Positions 47,201 to 57,180 of a DNA stretch of 64,000 nt are shown here, piece after piece. The notes under the pieces were generated by a model. It was not told where the DNA came from, ran no database searches, and saw only the letters and a program-made list of their open reading frames with translations. The number at the start of each line of letters is the position of its first letter. Position 1 is the stretch's first letter. The stretch lies in NCBI GenBank assembly GCA_029747015.1, contig JAKOGI010001199.1, positions 1 through 64,000 of the forward strand, in the 5' to 3' direction. The translations under genes were made by a program, and so were the position numbers. This DNA is from Carnegiea gigantea. Taxonomy: Eukaryota > Streptophyta > Magnoliopsida > Caryophyllales > Cactaceae.

Positions 47201-50200
47201 TCTCTTAGTCGAGAAAAAGTTGAAGAGTGATATACGAATGTTACTTTTTGTCTGTATATTACTCCATAAGTTTCTTATTGAGATGAATTGCTTTTGTAGT
47301 TGACGTGTTAGGCAAAAACAAAATTGGTTTTCTGGGATATCCATGTCCATTGCATCCTCTTTCACCCTCTCCCAAAGTTCCATAGTGTAACTACATAATT
47401 CAATTCTTTTTTAGTTTTTCATAACCCGAATGTCTCTTTTGTTCTTAAACAAGAGGATTGGAGTGCTACACCCCTCTGTGATTGGTATTTTAGTCCTGGG
47501 AATCACATTGAACAACGTAGTTAACCAATTGATCGCTTCTCCCATGCATCTCTATACTTCCATCAGGATATGATTCGGATTCCAGGAAAACTCCCATCCC
47601 CCTTTTGAACTTTCTCCTCTAGAAATGCAATGAGAGAACCTAAGGATTTATTGTATCTCTAGAGTGTTCCATATCATGTAGAGACATGTTACCATTTCCT
47701 TGTTATGCAGTTTGTGAAAACATAGAGCTACCTCCATGGGAACCAACATTTGTCTTTGACGCACGCTTGCTCTTGGTACCCGGTTCTCTTCTTGGTAGCC
47801 TTGACTAACTTAAATAGCCCCTTCTCCCTTGGGTTTTCAAATTCTGGTGTAACCTTTTTGCAGGCTCTAGATTTTTCTTTAGCATAGCTTTCTCGACTTC
47901 CTTCTTTGCCATATTGCAACATGCTTTCTATGGCTATTAGCTAAATCTTTTGATGTAGAGTAACATGTGAATTTCGCTAGGATCAACAAGAACAAGGCTA
48001 AAGGTTGATCATCTCTTATGTGGATTCAGAAAAGGTGGGTCTTAGGAGTTGATTATCCAAGTACTTTAATAACTTAGGGCCTTTTAAGGGGTTCATTTAC
48101 GGTCACGCTAGGTGTCCTTTTATTGACTTATTAGCCCTAAGTAGGGAGCTTACACTTTTATTTCCATTGCCAGTTTTCATTTCTTATTTGAGCTTTTTGA
48201 CCAATTCCCCCCCCCCCCAAAAACTTGTGGTTGAGCTTTGAACAATCAAATAAGCTCCAATTTTGGTGAATTTTATTTGGGTGGAAAACCCTCAAAACCT
48301 ATTTTTCAACAAGATATGGCATGCCTCAAGGCTTTTAGTCTTGTGGAACTTATGAAGCAAAAATTGAAGGTGGGTCAGTGTAGGCTCAAAATTGTAACCT
48401 TTTGATAATGAATTTTTTAAGGGCTTTAATTGCACGAATTTGTGGGAGACGTTTTAGAGGGATTACTAAACACCCTAAATTCCTCACCCCCAAAGTAATA
48501 TAGCATATTCCTCCAAATGAAGAGGTTAAGGAAGCTTCCAAGAAGGTCCAAGTGTAGCCCAACTCACCATTTCTGGCATTTGGTTTCAATTTCCTTTTAA
48601 ATTTTGCTGCATAATTTTGTAAGAATCTTATTGGGTGGAGATAGTGCTCTAACCAAATTGGTTAAAATTCTGTAAATCCCATTGGCGCTTGATGGCTTGG
48701 GGAAGGATCTATCAAAATTTTCTAGCTTATTTATTCCATTTGTGATTTACAAATTTTGTAGATTTTGAATGAATGAAAGTTTGTTCCTTATTCCTCTTAC
48801 TAAAATCTCTTATTTTTATCTCTTGATTTAGGAGTGGTGATTTGAGTCTTCCCTCTTAGACTTTTACTTGGTGCTTATGCTTTAGAGTAGAGATTGTTGG
48901 GTTGTTTGGACCAAGGTGGTGAAATTATCCTATGTCCTTGGTCATATCTCTTCCTTTATGCTTGGATCCGCTCTCCATTAGTGGTTTGCTTGGAATGCTT
49001 GGATTCGCTCTCCATTAGTGGACCAAGGTGGGTTGCTTGGATTCGCTCTCCATTAGTGGTTTTCTCATCAGGATTATTTGGTTTTCTCATCCAACCGCAT
49101 GCCTTTATTTGGGCAAGTTCATCTTTGTAGGCCAACGTGCTTCGCTTTGAACTTCTTTATGACCTCCTCGTCCGCCATTATGCTCCCGCTGCTGACCTCA
49201 CTAATCCCTCTTGAACCTCCAGAAGTTCATAATTTAAAAACTGATATTAATGTGTTTTGCACCACTTTCTTGCTTTGTCCTCAACCTTTCACATGATTTT
49301 GAAGTGGTGCGAATATATAATGCCACTATTTAATCCTGGCGTTTGCATAGCCTGTCTTCTTTTTCTCCATCACTTAGTGTTCACATTCATAACCAAAAGT
49401 TTATATTGACGCTAGGCCTTCGTTGGGAATAATCGTATAATCCTTGCATATGTGTTGCCACTAATCTTTAGGAGGAAGTAATCAATTTGTCTCCTCATGG
49501 TACCTGCTTTGGACATAAACACTCCTCTCCTTATCCCCCCCCCCCAAAAAAACAAACATTCCTCTCATTTCTTCAAGCGTGAATTTGCTATCGTCAAATC
49601 AAATCCTTTAAAGAAGTCCACGATCACTTGTCCATGTCGATCTCTATGGCCAAAGCCTGTCGATCTCTATGTCGATCACTTGTCCATGACCAAAGCTTCC
49701 AGTTACTTTGGTATGTCTGTTGTGCTTTACTTCAATATGGCCGAGGTCATCATTTATTAATAGCATTGCACATTTGCACTTCGAGCTTTATGACAATCAA
49801 ATTGCTCAAGTCCTTCCCATGGTGACGTTTAATCCCCTTTAGTTCCCTTGAGATGCCTACATGCTAACTACGTTAATGATCTCACTTCATGCCACTACCT
49901 TATTGGTTTATCTGAAGATCAGGTCTGCTGGTCTCTTAACTTATTGACCGTAGCCTCCACCAAATTTCTATTTTGCACAACTATTGAGTACCATAGCTTG
50001 AACCCCACAAGCCTTTTTCTGTATTCTGCCTCGTTTCCTGTGTAGAAATTTTGATTCATTTGCATTTTTTATGATCTTTGCTAGCTGAATAGACTCCTTT
50101 ACTCTTTTCAGCTCTGTAGTTCACCAACTGACATGCACTAGACCTGATGATGTAGAGAAGAGGTCATGAAGAATACATCTCAGCACCAGAGGTCAGTACG

Positions 50201-53200
50201 AAGTGAATAACAAAGTAGGAGTCTAGGAGAGGTGCTACAAAAAAATGTATGGTTTGCCGCTAGCTCACAATTGTTTAGAACATACAAGTACATAAGCCAA
50301 AGCAGTAGACAAAAAAAGTAACAATGCCCATTAGTAATTATTTGTTCTTTTCCAGGACATACATACATAAGTGATAAACGAAACAATAATGATATAACTA
50401 CAGACAGATATAGCCCAATCTCAGGAAAAACAAAGTGCTCTGTACAAATAGGAGGACAGAGTTGAAACAGATTAGTACTAAAAGACAAAATATTAAAATA
50501 AAAGAACAGTAATAGGGACAAAACAAGAGTAGTGCAGTTTGGGGGGGGAGGGGGTTGGTATATTGATGGAGTCCTAGGCGACTGGGAAGTACGGAAAGGG
50601 AGACGTGGGGAAAAAGGGAAATTAATATTAAGATAGGAAGAACGGGAAATCAGAGGAAGAACATACGAAGAATAGGCAAGTGGAATAATTGAGACACAAA
50701 TCCAAATCAGCATAATATAAAAATGCTAAGCAGATAAAATTCTAAGAGGAGAGGTAAGAATAATTTCCTGATTATTTTTCTATAATATGTTTTGTTTGGG
50801 TCACATACTCACATAATGAGACCTATGTTGCTCAGACTCAGGGTACCTGTGGCGGACACGGATACATATCGATGTGTTTTGACTCGCCTTGGCACAAAAA
50901 CTTAGAACACAGGGACTTTGTCCTAGAATGGGCACGGGTATGGGAAACTCCATTTTTTAAATTTTTTTTAAAATTTCTGAATCCTTCATTTATTCCTTTT
51001 TTTTTTTTAAATTTCAAAGTATACCTTTGATTGCTGCTTTGGTCCGAAATCTATATAGCTGAAAAAAGACAAGTTTGGACTATTTTTTTTTTTTTAAATC
51101 TTGGATTGTACAGATTAAAGCAAAATGTCTCTCTAAACTTTCCTTGCTCCGTTTCTGTGAAGTAATAGATAGTTTACAATTTTTAAATCTAGGGTCAATC
51201 GGAACCAATCTTTCTGTAATTTTGCAATTCAGGTGTAAGACTACTATATCAGACATCACACACCCCACCTGGTGGCGAGATTTTTGGAGTATTGGATTTG
51301 GATTTGGATTTGGACCTTTGATTGTTGCTAATATTTAATAACTAGCACAAATACAAATTACTGGCTTCAGTGAAACTGGGGACTGAAAGTGTTGGACTTT
51401 GACCAGAGCCGAAATAAATGCTGTTGCTTGAATAAAAAAAGAAAAGTGTTGGATTCACCTTGGTTAGAGGTGGCATTTGTGAAAACTGAAATGCAGAAAC
51501 AAACTGCAAAACCCTAGCCTCGTAGCTAAGTGCTGATGTGCCACATGAGAGGGGTGGGGGAGATAATGGCACATATAGAGAGAGGGGTAGAAACAAAAAC
51601 CCTAGGAAGACTTGAAGAGAGAGAAGATGCCATCAATACTTCTAGATGTGTAGATTAAAAAAGCTCTAGGCACGCAAAAGCGCAAAGGGTCCTGATTGGC
51701 TTTTTGGATTCAAGGTGTACTTTTATTCGGTAATGCTTCAAAATCATTCCCAAACAATATTTTTGACAAATAAGTGGGATGATGGCATGAAACAAGTGAT
51801 TAGACATTGTTATAGTTGTGAAAGACACACCAAATAGTCCTAGTTTACAATAATAAAACATCAAATAACCATACTTTTGAAAATTGCTGAAATTTTGTTC
51901 TCAAAACATTTTTTTAGGTCAAATCATAAATAAGGTCTTTGGATATTCAAATAGTTCCTAGCTATATAAGTATTGCGTATGAGATCAAGGTAAATAAATT
52001 CTACTAAACTTGGCCAAGAAAGGATTAAAAGAATCTTGTGAAATAACATAGTAGGTATTTATTTTTAGCAATCTAGGCCCGAAGACCCCATCCTCCCTTA
52101 GAAACCCTAGCATTTAGGGAAAAAGGAAAAGAAAAAGGTATGATGTCTCATAATTATTGGGACAGCAACAAGAAGAATAAGAACTGAAGAAGACGAAGTA
52201 GTAGGAGGAAAAGAAAGATGAAGGGCGAGAGGAGTAGGAAGAACAGGAAGAAAACGAGAAAAATCCAACGAGTTACCTGGAGACTGGAGTTGCTAGCGAC
52301 TTCCTCCTTTGGCGACCACCAGAGACAAGCCATCTGTGCCTCCAACGTAAGGTTTTACTAGGCTTCATTCCCCCACAATTTGAGATTTTCAAATTTTGCA
52401 TTGCGAATCAGGGTTTGTAAATCGAACCTTAGATCGACAGAATCTGTTGCAACTGATTGAGGGCTTTTGCTTGAATTTACCAATCATGACATGGATGAGT
52501 TCCAATTTGGAGAAATCTTGGCATTTTGATGAGTAATTTCTCAAAAATCTCTCAGCCATCACATACTACTGTGAACTAGCGAACAAAGCGCCGCGCGTTC
52601 ACCTTAGCTAAGGCGCCTTTGGAATGAGATGCGCCTGGGGTCACCTGAGGGGCCGGGCCTGTTACCTCTCGCCTAGGCGTACCTCAAGCGCACTTTTTAA
52701 AAATAAGTATAGAAGTGATGTTGCTTCGCATGACAAAGTGGTTGTCCTTCTCATCCCTCCTATCTTCAGCGCAGCCGTGTTCGGTTGCCCACTGCCAGGT
52801 CTGACCCGTATCTCATGCGGGTTCCTGTCGTGCTGTGTTGACAATGGTTTGGCATGGCAAAGTGTCGGAGCATCATAGAATGAGACATGGGGGGGAGGGG
52901 GTAGGTAAACCGAGGGCCAAAAGAACAAAGTGAGAAAAGGCGAGGATGGGGATCATTGGTGCACTGCCAACCATTTTTAAAAAGTTGAGGCAGGAGATGG
53001 GGAATTATGTTCATTTGCTCCGTTGTGGTTTGGTGTAATAATATTTTTGGACCCCTTAGCTTTTGTTTCGGATTTTTCGAACTCTGAGTTTAAGGTACTG
53101 AATTTTGGGCCCATATTTGAGAGAAAAGGGTTCATTGTAATTATGTAATGACTAAAAGCGATCCCTTAAAATGATTTAAGAATTACCGTCCAATGTTACT

Positions 53201-55205
53201 GAATTAGTTGAAAACCCCCAAAAAAGGGGATTCTTTTTAACTAGTGAAATCCCATCACTAATTTACTGTTGAAGTTGCTAATTATCCATTATAAAATTAG
53301 TGATTGCAATGTAAAAAAAATAGAGGTTCTTTTTTTTTGGGGGGGGGGGTTTGGGGGGGGGCTTTTGACTAGCTCAACGTTGAATTGCCTAGGAACTTTT
53401 CTTAATGAATTTAGGGGTAGGGTTTCTTGAGTAAATTTAATATTCTAAGGAATCTTTTCAAATAGAGTCATCTTAATATAGTCCCCTTGACATGTAGGTA
53501 AATGTTATTATTGTCCCTCAACGTTTCATATTATTATTTAGCCATCCTCACTTTTGCTATTGTTTTCATGTAACTCTCATTTCCAGCGAAGTGTATTCAA
53601 AATTACCCTTAGTTTTAAATTTTGCTCTTGATTTTCATGCAATTAATCGCCTTGCTCTTAATATGAAGTTTAACCTTATGATTTGGAGTCGTACCTACAA
53701 AAATTATGCTTGCCTTTATGGTCTGAATTCTTTTTCCTTCAGTACTGTGTTTTCTTTCTGCTACTAATTGTTCTGCTTCATTTTGATCGCTGATCATGGT
53801 TCCAACTCCATAGATGGAAGTTTGAAAGAAAGGAATTGAAGTTGGTACCCTTAATTTTTTAAAATTTAGGGCAACATTATCTTTTTTCACATCTCCAATT
53901 ACACGCTCGCAAGAAATTGGTTTTAAATGTTCACTTCATCGAAATATTAGGGGCCAAATAATAATACCGAAAAAATAACATTTACCTACATGTCGAGTGG
54001 GCATACGGAAAGTTTTCCTTTGAAATATGAACATGAAAATTAAATCCTTAGACCTCGAATGTCTTTAAAATCTGAAATGAAAGATAAGGTTTCCAAAAAT
54101 TATTGCAGTAACCTCCGAGAACTTCTAGGCAAATAACATTTCCTAACTCAGAGACAATAGACAGATGGGTGAGCAAATGTGCCTGTAAAAGGGCCAGAAA
54201 GAACAATGAGGAGTCTAGGGTCAACTCTTGCAGGGCACCGTCCAAGTTGCTGCTGGCTGTCAGATTATGTGAAGTCATTCAATGCAAGGGGAGTACTGGA
54301 GATGAGGGAGGAAAGCTGATGAATGGCAGTTATCATATATAGGGAAATTTCTGAACTGGGTAACTGTGAGACTAAGCATCACATCATGTGAAAAGTGCCA
54401 TAAAATCAGACTCTAAATTGACAAAATGGATTGCCATCATGGAGTTCACTACCCAGATACAAGGGTCACGAATAGACCTGGCAAAACTGATCCGAAATCG
54501 GACAGACATTCAAAATAGGCTCATCCCAAAGTGGACCCGAAATCCAAATTGACCCGAACCGAATCATATTCGACTCAAAATTATCTACAAAGTTGCTTAT
54601 TTTTGCATGACAAGCGTATTGGACCAAAAAGCGGTTGACCCGAAGCCGAACCGAAGTTCACCCGACCCGAACCAACCCGACCCGACCCGAACTGTCACTT
54701 AACCCGAAGCTTGACCTGACCCATACCCGAACTGAATGACCCATTTGCCAGGATTCACAAATTGTGCACATAGCAGCACCTTCTTGTGGCGGCATCCGTG
54801 GTGTGCTGTTTTAAAATTGTTCTGAGAAAGCTGCACACCATGACTAACTGACTGCGAACAAATAAATAAATGAAACGAAATAGTTGAACAACATTTACCA
54901 CATTCAGTTTTACCACAGTTATGTTTAAACAACATTTACCAAATTCATATTCAACGCAATGATTGATAAGAAATGCCCAACAGTTAGCTCACAAAGAGTC
55001 GTCATATGCAGGGACAGATGGATTTCTTTCGAGCGCCACCTGGTTTTGCTTATGGAATTCGGGTTAGTTCCCTAGTGCCACATCAGGATTTGAAGCTAGC
55101 TTACTGTTTTTGTTTGCATCTGGGTTTTGAAGGAATCACTGTTTGCAGGAAGAACCTAATGTGAGGTCCACACAATTGCATGCTGATGGCGCAAAGCATG
55201 CCTAG
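42088..55205 (+). CDS. FHY3: FHY3 (FAR1-family, transposase-derived transcription factor), seven coding exons
   Basis: Joined exons 42088-44250, 44328-44384, 44629-44700, 44791-44859, 44945-45010, 55012-55062 and 55149-55205 give 844 codons plus TAG with no internal stop. All internal junctions are phase 0 with GT-AG borders. Known role of the family: a nuclear DNA-binding activator that, with FAR1, turns on FHY1/FHL for phytochrome A signalling and acts in the clock and other programmes. Seen here: an acidic N-terminus beginning MDIDLRL, a FAR1-type zinc-finger domain at about residues 77-190, a MULE transposase core with Asp290 (FDTTY) and Asp352 (TDQD), a SWIM finger Cys579, Cys581, Cys591, His593, and a basic [11 protein letters not shown] signal across the exon 1-2 junction. 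The start at 42088 is preferred over the in-frame ATG at 42016, because a splice acceptor lies between them and MDIDL is the family start. Length fits the roughly 840 residues of Arabidopsis FHY3. Confidence 0.93.
44328..45010 (+). CDS. FHY3: FHY3 coding exons 2-5 (C-terminal repeat tail)
   Basis: Exon 2 (44328-44384) encodes [19 protein letters not shown]. Exons 3 (44629-44700), 4 (44791-44859) and 5 (44945-45010) encode DKLN...[15 protein letters not shown]...[11 protein letters not shown] and GQLN...[10 protein letters not shown]. All begin after AG and end before GT in phase 0 (acceptors TTTGTAG, GCTATTGCAG, TTTTTGTAG; donors GTAAGA, GTATGT, GTATGC). These match the FHY3 tail in order. 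Each of exons 3-5 carries one copy of an x-x-L-N...Y-Y-G-x-Q-Q...G-L/M module. Confidence 0.92.
45833..46148 (+). mobile_element. Ty1/copia-type LTR with adjacent primer-binding site
   Basis: The stretch opens TGTTGTATTTTTTTATTATT and closes CATCCTACGTCA. Two bases later TTGATATCAGAGC (46151-46163) matches the initiator-methionine tRNA primer site (TGGTATCAGAGC) used by copia elements. A TATATAAACC box near 46026 is a typical LTR promoter position. No second LTR and no gag-pol were found downstream, so it is a 5' end of a truncated or TRIM-like element. Confidence 0.7.
46431..46720 (+). pseudogene. RRM-like coding fragment (polypyrimidine-tract-binding-protein type) behind the LTR
   Basis: The frame from about 46452 reads [20 protein letters not shown] then [20 protein letters not shown] and [20 protein letters not shown]. 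The pattern matches a PTB-type RNA recognition motif: LFVII in the RNP2 position, P-I-T...V-L-Y..F...G.V..I as helix 1 and strand 2, YVHARVNF in the RNP1 position, and DAINAF as helix 2. The copy continues into a second ARENYLFLV stretch and dies in a lysine run. It starts about 290 bases after the LTR primer site, so it lies where a retroelement ORF would start. Either a captured host exon or a family-specific ORF is possible. Confidence 0.5.
46721..46904. other. No feature seen
   Basis: T- and C-rich sequence between the RRM-like fragment and the LINE. The frame 46729-46920 is Leu/Phe/Ser-rich without a domain. Confidence 0.4.
46905..49510 (-). mobile_element. RTE-type LINE fragment, truncated at its 3' end and interrupted
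   Basis: On the - strand about 49510-49395 gives [20 protein letters not shown] and [10 protein letters not shown], the end of the RTE endonuclease (SQIDFFL.RR...C.D.KVIPGE...QHKLLVMD). At 47922-47728 RACKKVTPE...[11 protein letters not shown] matches the linker. At 47383-47156 [20 protein letters not shown] begins the RT (LWERVIE...ISENQFGF). Near 46985-46909 QGEVS, stop, [15 protein letters not shown] is the ADD box. Nothing of the RT thumb and C-terminus follows. The 47960-49075 part shows no RTE match and may be an insertion. Frameshifts are many. Confidence 0.75.
48961..49062. repeat. Three-copy 37-38 bp tandem repeat
   Basis: CTTGGATTCGCTCTCCATTA followed by GTGG recurs at 48961, 48998 and 49036 with nearly no change (the first copy has ATCCG). 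The spacers between copies vary. The close similarity suggests fairly recent expansion within an old sequence. Confidence 0.85.
49511..50180. other. No clear feature; short GTCGATCTCTATG repeat
   Basis: C-run at 49536-49547, then TGTCCATGTCGATCTCTATG at 49629 and TGTCGATCTCTATGTCGATC at 49658 with TTGTCCATGACC after. This may be the decayed N-terminal endonuclease part of the LINE, but I cannot align it. Confidence 0.35.
50181..52555. other. Intronic sequence with no supported gene
   Basis: Includes a G-run (GGGGGGGGAGGGGGTTGG near 50539-50556) and a stretch at 50820-50880 beginning CTATGTTGCTCAGACTC, a phrase common at ends of plant MITEs, without a matching second end. The remaining frames (51075-51338, 51596-51342, 52345-52154) are low-complexity or domain-free. 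Confidence 0.4.
52560..52700. repeat. GCGCC/AGGCG-rich block, probable MITE remnant
   Basis: Words such as AAGCGCCGCGCG, TAAGGCGCC, GCCTAGGCG and CAAGCGCAC cluster in about 140 bases that are much more GC-rich than the surroundings. This composition is typical of one class of plant MITEs. No inverted ends were found. Confidence 0.35.
53325..53362. repeat. Poly-T / poly-G tract
   Basis: A T run followed by two long G runs separated by TTT (about 11 G and 9 G). The G runs could fold as a quadruplex, but runs of this kind are also prone to assembly and sequencing error. Confidence 0.8.
54474..54754. mobile_element. Small hAT-type MITE, 281 bp, in FHY3 intron 5
   Basis: Ends AGACCTGGCAAA and, on the other strand, ATCCTGGCAAA form short terminal inverted repeats. 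The octamers TCACGAAT (54466-54473) and TCACAAAT (54755-54762) differ at one base, a convincing hAT target duplication. The interior is a string of GACCCGAA, CCGAACCG and ACCCGACCC-type words on the right half. No coding capacity. Confidence 0.85.
55012..55062 (+). CDS. FHY3: FHY3 coding exon 6
   Basis: After the acceptor TCATATGCAG the exon encodes [17 protein letters not shown] and stops at a GTTAGT donor. The family has GQ..DF.RP..F at this place, so the exon was recognised by sequence and not only by splice sites. It was too short to be noticed as an ORF and lies 10 kb from exon 5. Confidence 0.88.
55149..55205 (+). CDS. FHY3: FHY3 coding exon 7 with stop codon
   Basis: Acceptor CTGTTTGCAG, then [18 protein letters not shown] and TAG at 55203-55205. 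The family ends with a P-N-V-R-x-T-Q-L-H stretch at the same place. The preceding intron is short (55063-55148, 86 bp). Confidence 0.9.
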   Translation, partial: EEPNVRSTQLHADGAKHA

Positions 55206-55530
55206 AAGAATCCCATACACCCCCCTTCTTTTCAAGCAGCTCCAGGTAATGTGGCTTACGCAGGGATCTTAAGCATGCAGAAGCGGTCACTATGGAGCAG
55301 GGAACCATGGAGGGAAGCTTGCCATGGAGGTAAACATAATCAAAGTTGGCTTGTGAGGAACATCGCTGTCTCATGGATACTATTTGTCAATGTGCTGGCT
55401 TAAGGTGCCCGCAAAATTCGGCCAGACACTTCTGTTGCTGTAGTTTCATGTACAAGTAGACTTTTGAGGCATTTCAGTTTAGTTATGTCAGGCTCGCATT
55501 AGTCTGTCAATGTAAAATTTGTTGTGTATA
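55206..55530 (+). other. FHY3: Probable 3' UTR of FHY3
   Basis: Non-coding sequence after the stop, with T-rich and TGTA-type words (GTCAATGTAAAATTTGTTG at 55505-55523) that fit plant near-upstream polyadenylation elements. The end is not sharply defined. The - strand frame 55374-55156 is a shadow. Confidence 0.4.
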
Positions 55531-56207
55531 TGATGTATCTACCTATAGTCACAGGAAGAATTTGTAAAATTCTAGCGCTAACCATTCAAAATGTAGGTTT
55601 GTCCTCACGCTGTCCGAATTCCTTTTTTCAAATTAACCCATCACTTTTCTTGGCAACATCTTTTTATAGAATAACGAGGGTAAAGCTGTATAGGTCTGAA
55701 CTCCTCAAATTCTGCTATGGCAAGACTTAGTAATTATTACGATGGCAGTGTGCTGTTGCTGTGATTTCTACCGCTGAAGGACTCAGAGGATCTGAATTAT
55801 CGTTCATTGATCGGTCATTGATTCAGCATTACATGTATATGAGTGTGGAAATGTTGGATGAATATTCCCACTTCTGAGCTTCCTAGGCTTTGATCAATGT
55901 CAATGGATTGCTTCTGTGTGTTTTCTCTCGCTTTTTCCCCCCTCTTTAAAAATTCCTTCATTTTTTCCACGGAACGTGCATATTTCCAATCTAATGGGAG
56001 GGGAATCCGCGTAGAGAGTGGAGAGATCATTGAAGGCTTATAATCTTTTAGATCCTATTTGGTGGCTGGAAAATTAGGTGGGAAGAAAAGAGAATTGATA
56101 TTGCTCATGTTTGATTTAAGGAAAATGTAATGAAAATTTTTACAGGAAAAATGTGCCAAAAATCAAGTAATTTTAGTCCGCTATCCTCAAGGAAACTTTA
56201 GGTCTCG
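55531..56207. other. No feature seen
   Basis: Intergenic sequence downstream of FHY3. The frames at 55524-55730 + and 56030-55815 - carry no domain. Confidence 0.45.
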
Positions 56208-56340
56208 TTAAATTAACCTGTATTATTTAAAAGAAATCCTTTCAGGAGAGGCCATGAAATTAATGAATGTAGATGGGTGTAAATTTTCACAACTCAGAAA
56301 CAGGGACCAGCTTGAGATTTTATTTAGAAGCAAAGGCATC
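56208..56340 (+). pseudogene. Ty3/gypsy integrase tail, second copy of the family at 8519
   Basis: The frame gives LYYLKEILSGEAMKLMNVDG then CKFSQLRNRDQLEILF, aligning with YYVKEILSGEVMKLMDKYSC EFSQPTNLH of the relic at 8519-8811. Both are ends of gypsy pol. The following frame up to 56496 (GITSKRPGLPLESSSIN...) has no recognised motif. Confidence 0.6.
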
Positions 56341-56499
56341 ACTAGCAAAAGACCAGGGCTACCGTTGGAGTCCAGCAGCATAAACATGACTGCCACCAAA
56401 TCCCAGTGGTCAGAAATATTACATGCTGATAAATCAACTTTTGGCGTGGCTGATAACTTGTTAAAAATAATTTATAGGTACTTTAACCTGGGATAATTT

Positions 56500-57180
56500 G
56501 TGGTTCCCTTTTTCCAAAGCCTATATCATATTCTTAAGAGCATATACTCCCATAAGCTACATCAGTGCCACATATTAGAATTTGTCTATATGATAAATAC
56601 ACGTTGGAAAAATATGTATACTTGGTAAGTCAAAGTACATACTCCTAAGTATATCATATACGTTACCCTTTTTCACTTTAAATGAAGTAGTTGCCTTTTC
56701 ACACAAACAAAATGAAGTAAAAGATGTTGAAAAATTATCAAAGTATAATAAGTCTTGTCAACTAAATAAAAACATATAATAAATAGTTAAAACATCCACA
56801 TAGAATACAAATTAGGATAGCTTGAATAATTTTTCTTTTTTAGATCACATAAATTTTTATAGAACATTATTCCATCATTGTATATGTAAATTATTTTGAA
56901 ACTTCATATAAATTTTAATAAATTATTTTATAATTAATTACAATGTTTTTAAATTTTTTGTACTTTTTGGTGAGTTTGTCTAAGTGATTTGTAATCTTCA
57001 CAATGTTTTTGAAAAATTTGTGTTTTACATAAAAATATAAATAATTTTGTGAGAAATATTACATTTGTTATATAATTCTATAATAATCTGTATAATTTAT
57101 ATTCTATTTGAATTCTTATCATGTATACTTTTGTATTTGTTTTACAATATTAATTGTTGTTTTAGGAACTTTTCTGAATT
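56500..57180. other. Very AT-rich stretch without gene
   Basis: Long runs of AAATTATT and TTTATAT words, no frames or repeats with boundaries. Confidence 0.5.

Larger units (their letters stand above)
45011..55011 (+). other. FHY3: FHY3 intron 5, 10,001 bp, filled with transposable elements
   Basis: Starts GTATGC and ends TCATATGCAG. The exons on either side join in phase 0 and restore the family sequence (MHGL then GQMDFF). The intron holds the copia LTR (45833-46148), RRM-like fragment (46431-46720), RTE fragment (46905-49510), a short tandem repeat and a hAT MITE, all listed separately. Stretches 50060-50810, 51340-52140 and 53370-54465 show no supported feature; the 177-residue - strand frame at 50713-50180 is hydrophobic and T/C-biased without a domain. 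A short in-frame alternative acceptor at 45078 would give an 18-codon exon ending in TAG. Confidence 0.85.

Noticed and set aside
50180..50713. 177-residue - strand ORF in FHY3 intron 5
   Set aside because: Hydrophobic, Leu/Ser/Cys/Pro-rich translation with no domain, composition typical of the complement of purine-rich DNA, and no splice or promoter context.
50820..51340. MITE starting CTATGTTGCTCAGACTC
   Set aside because: Only one end is recognisable. No inverted second end or target duplication could be placed.
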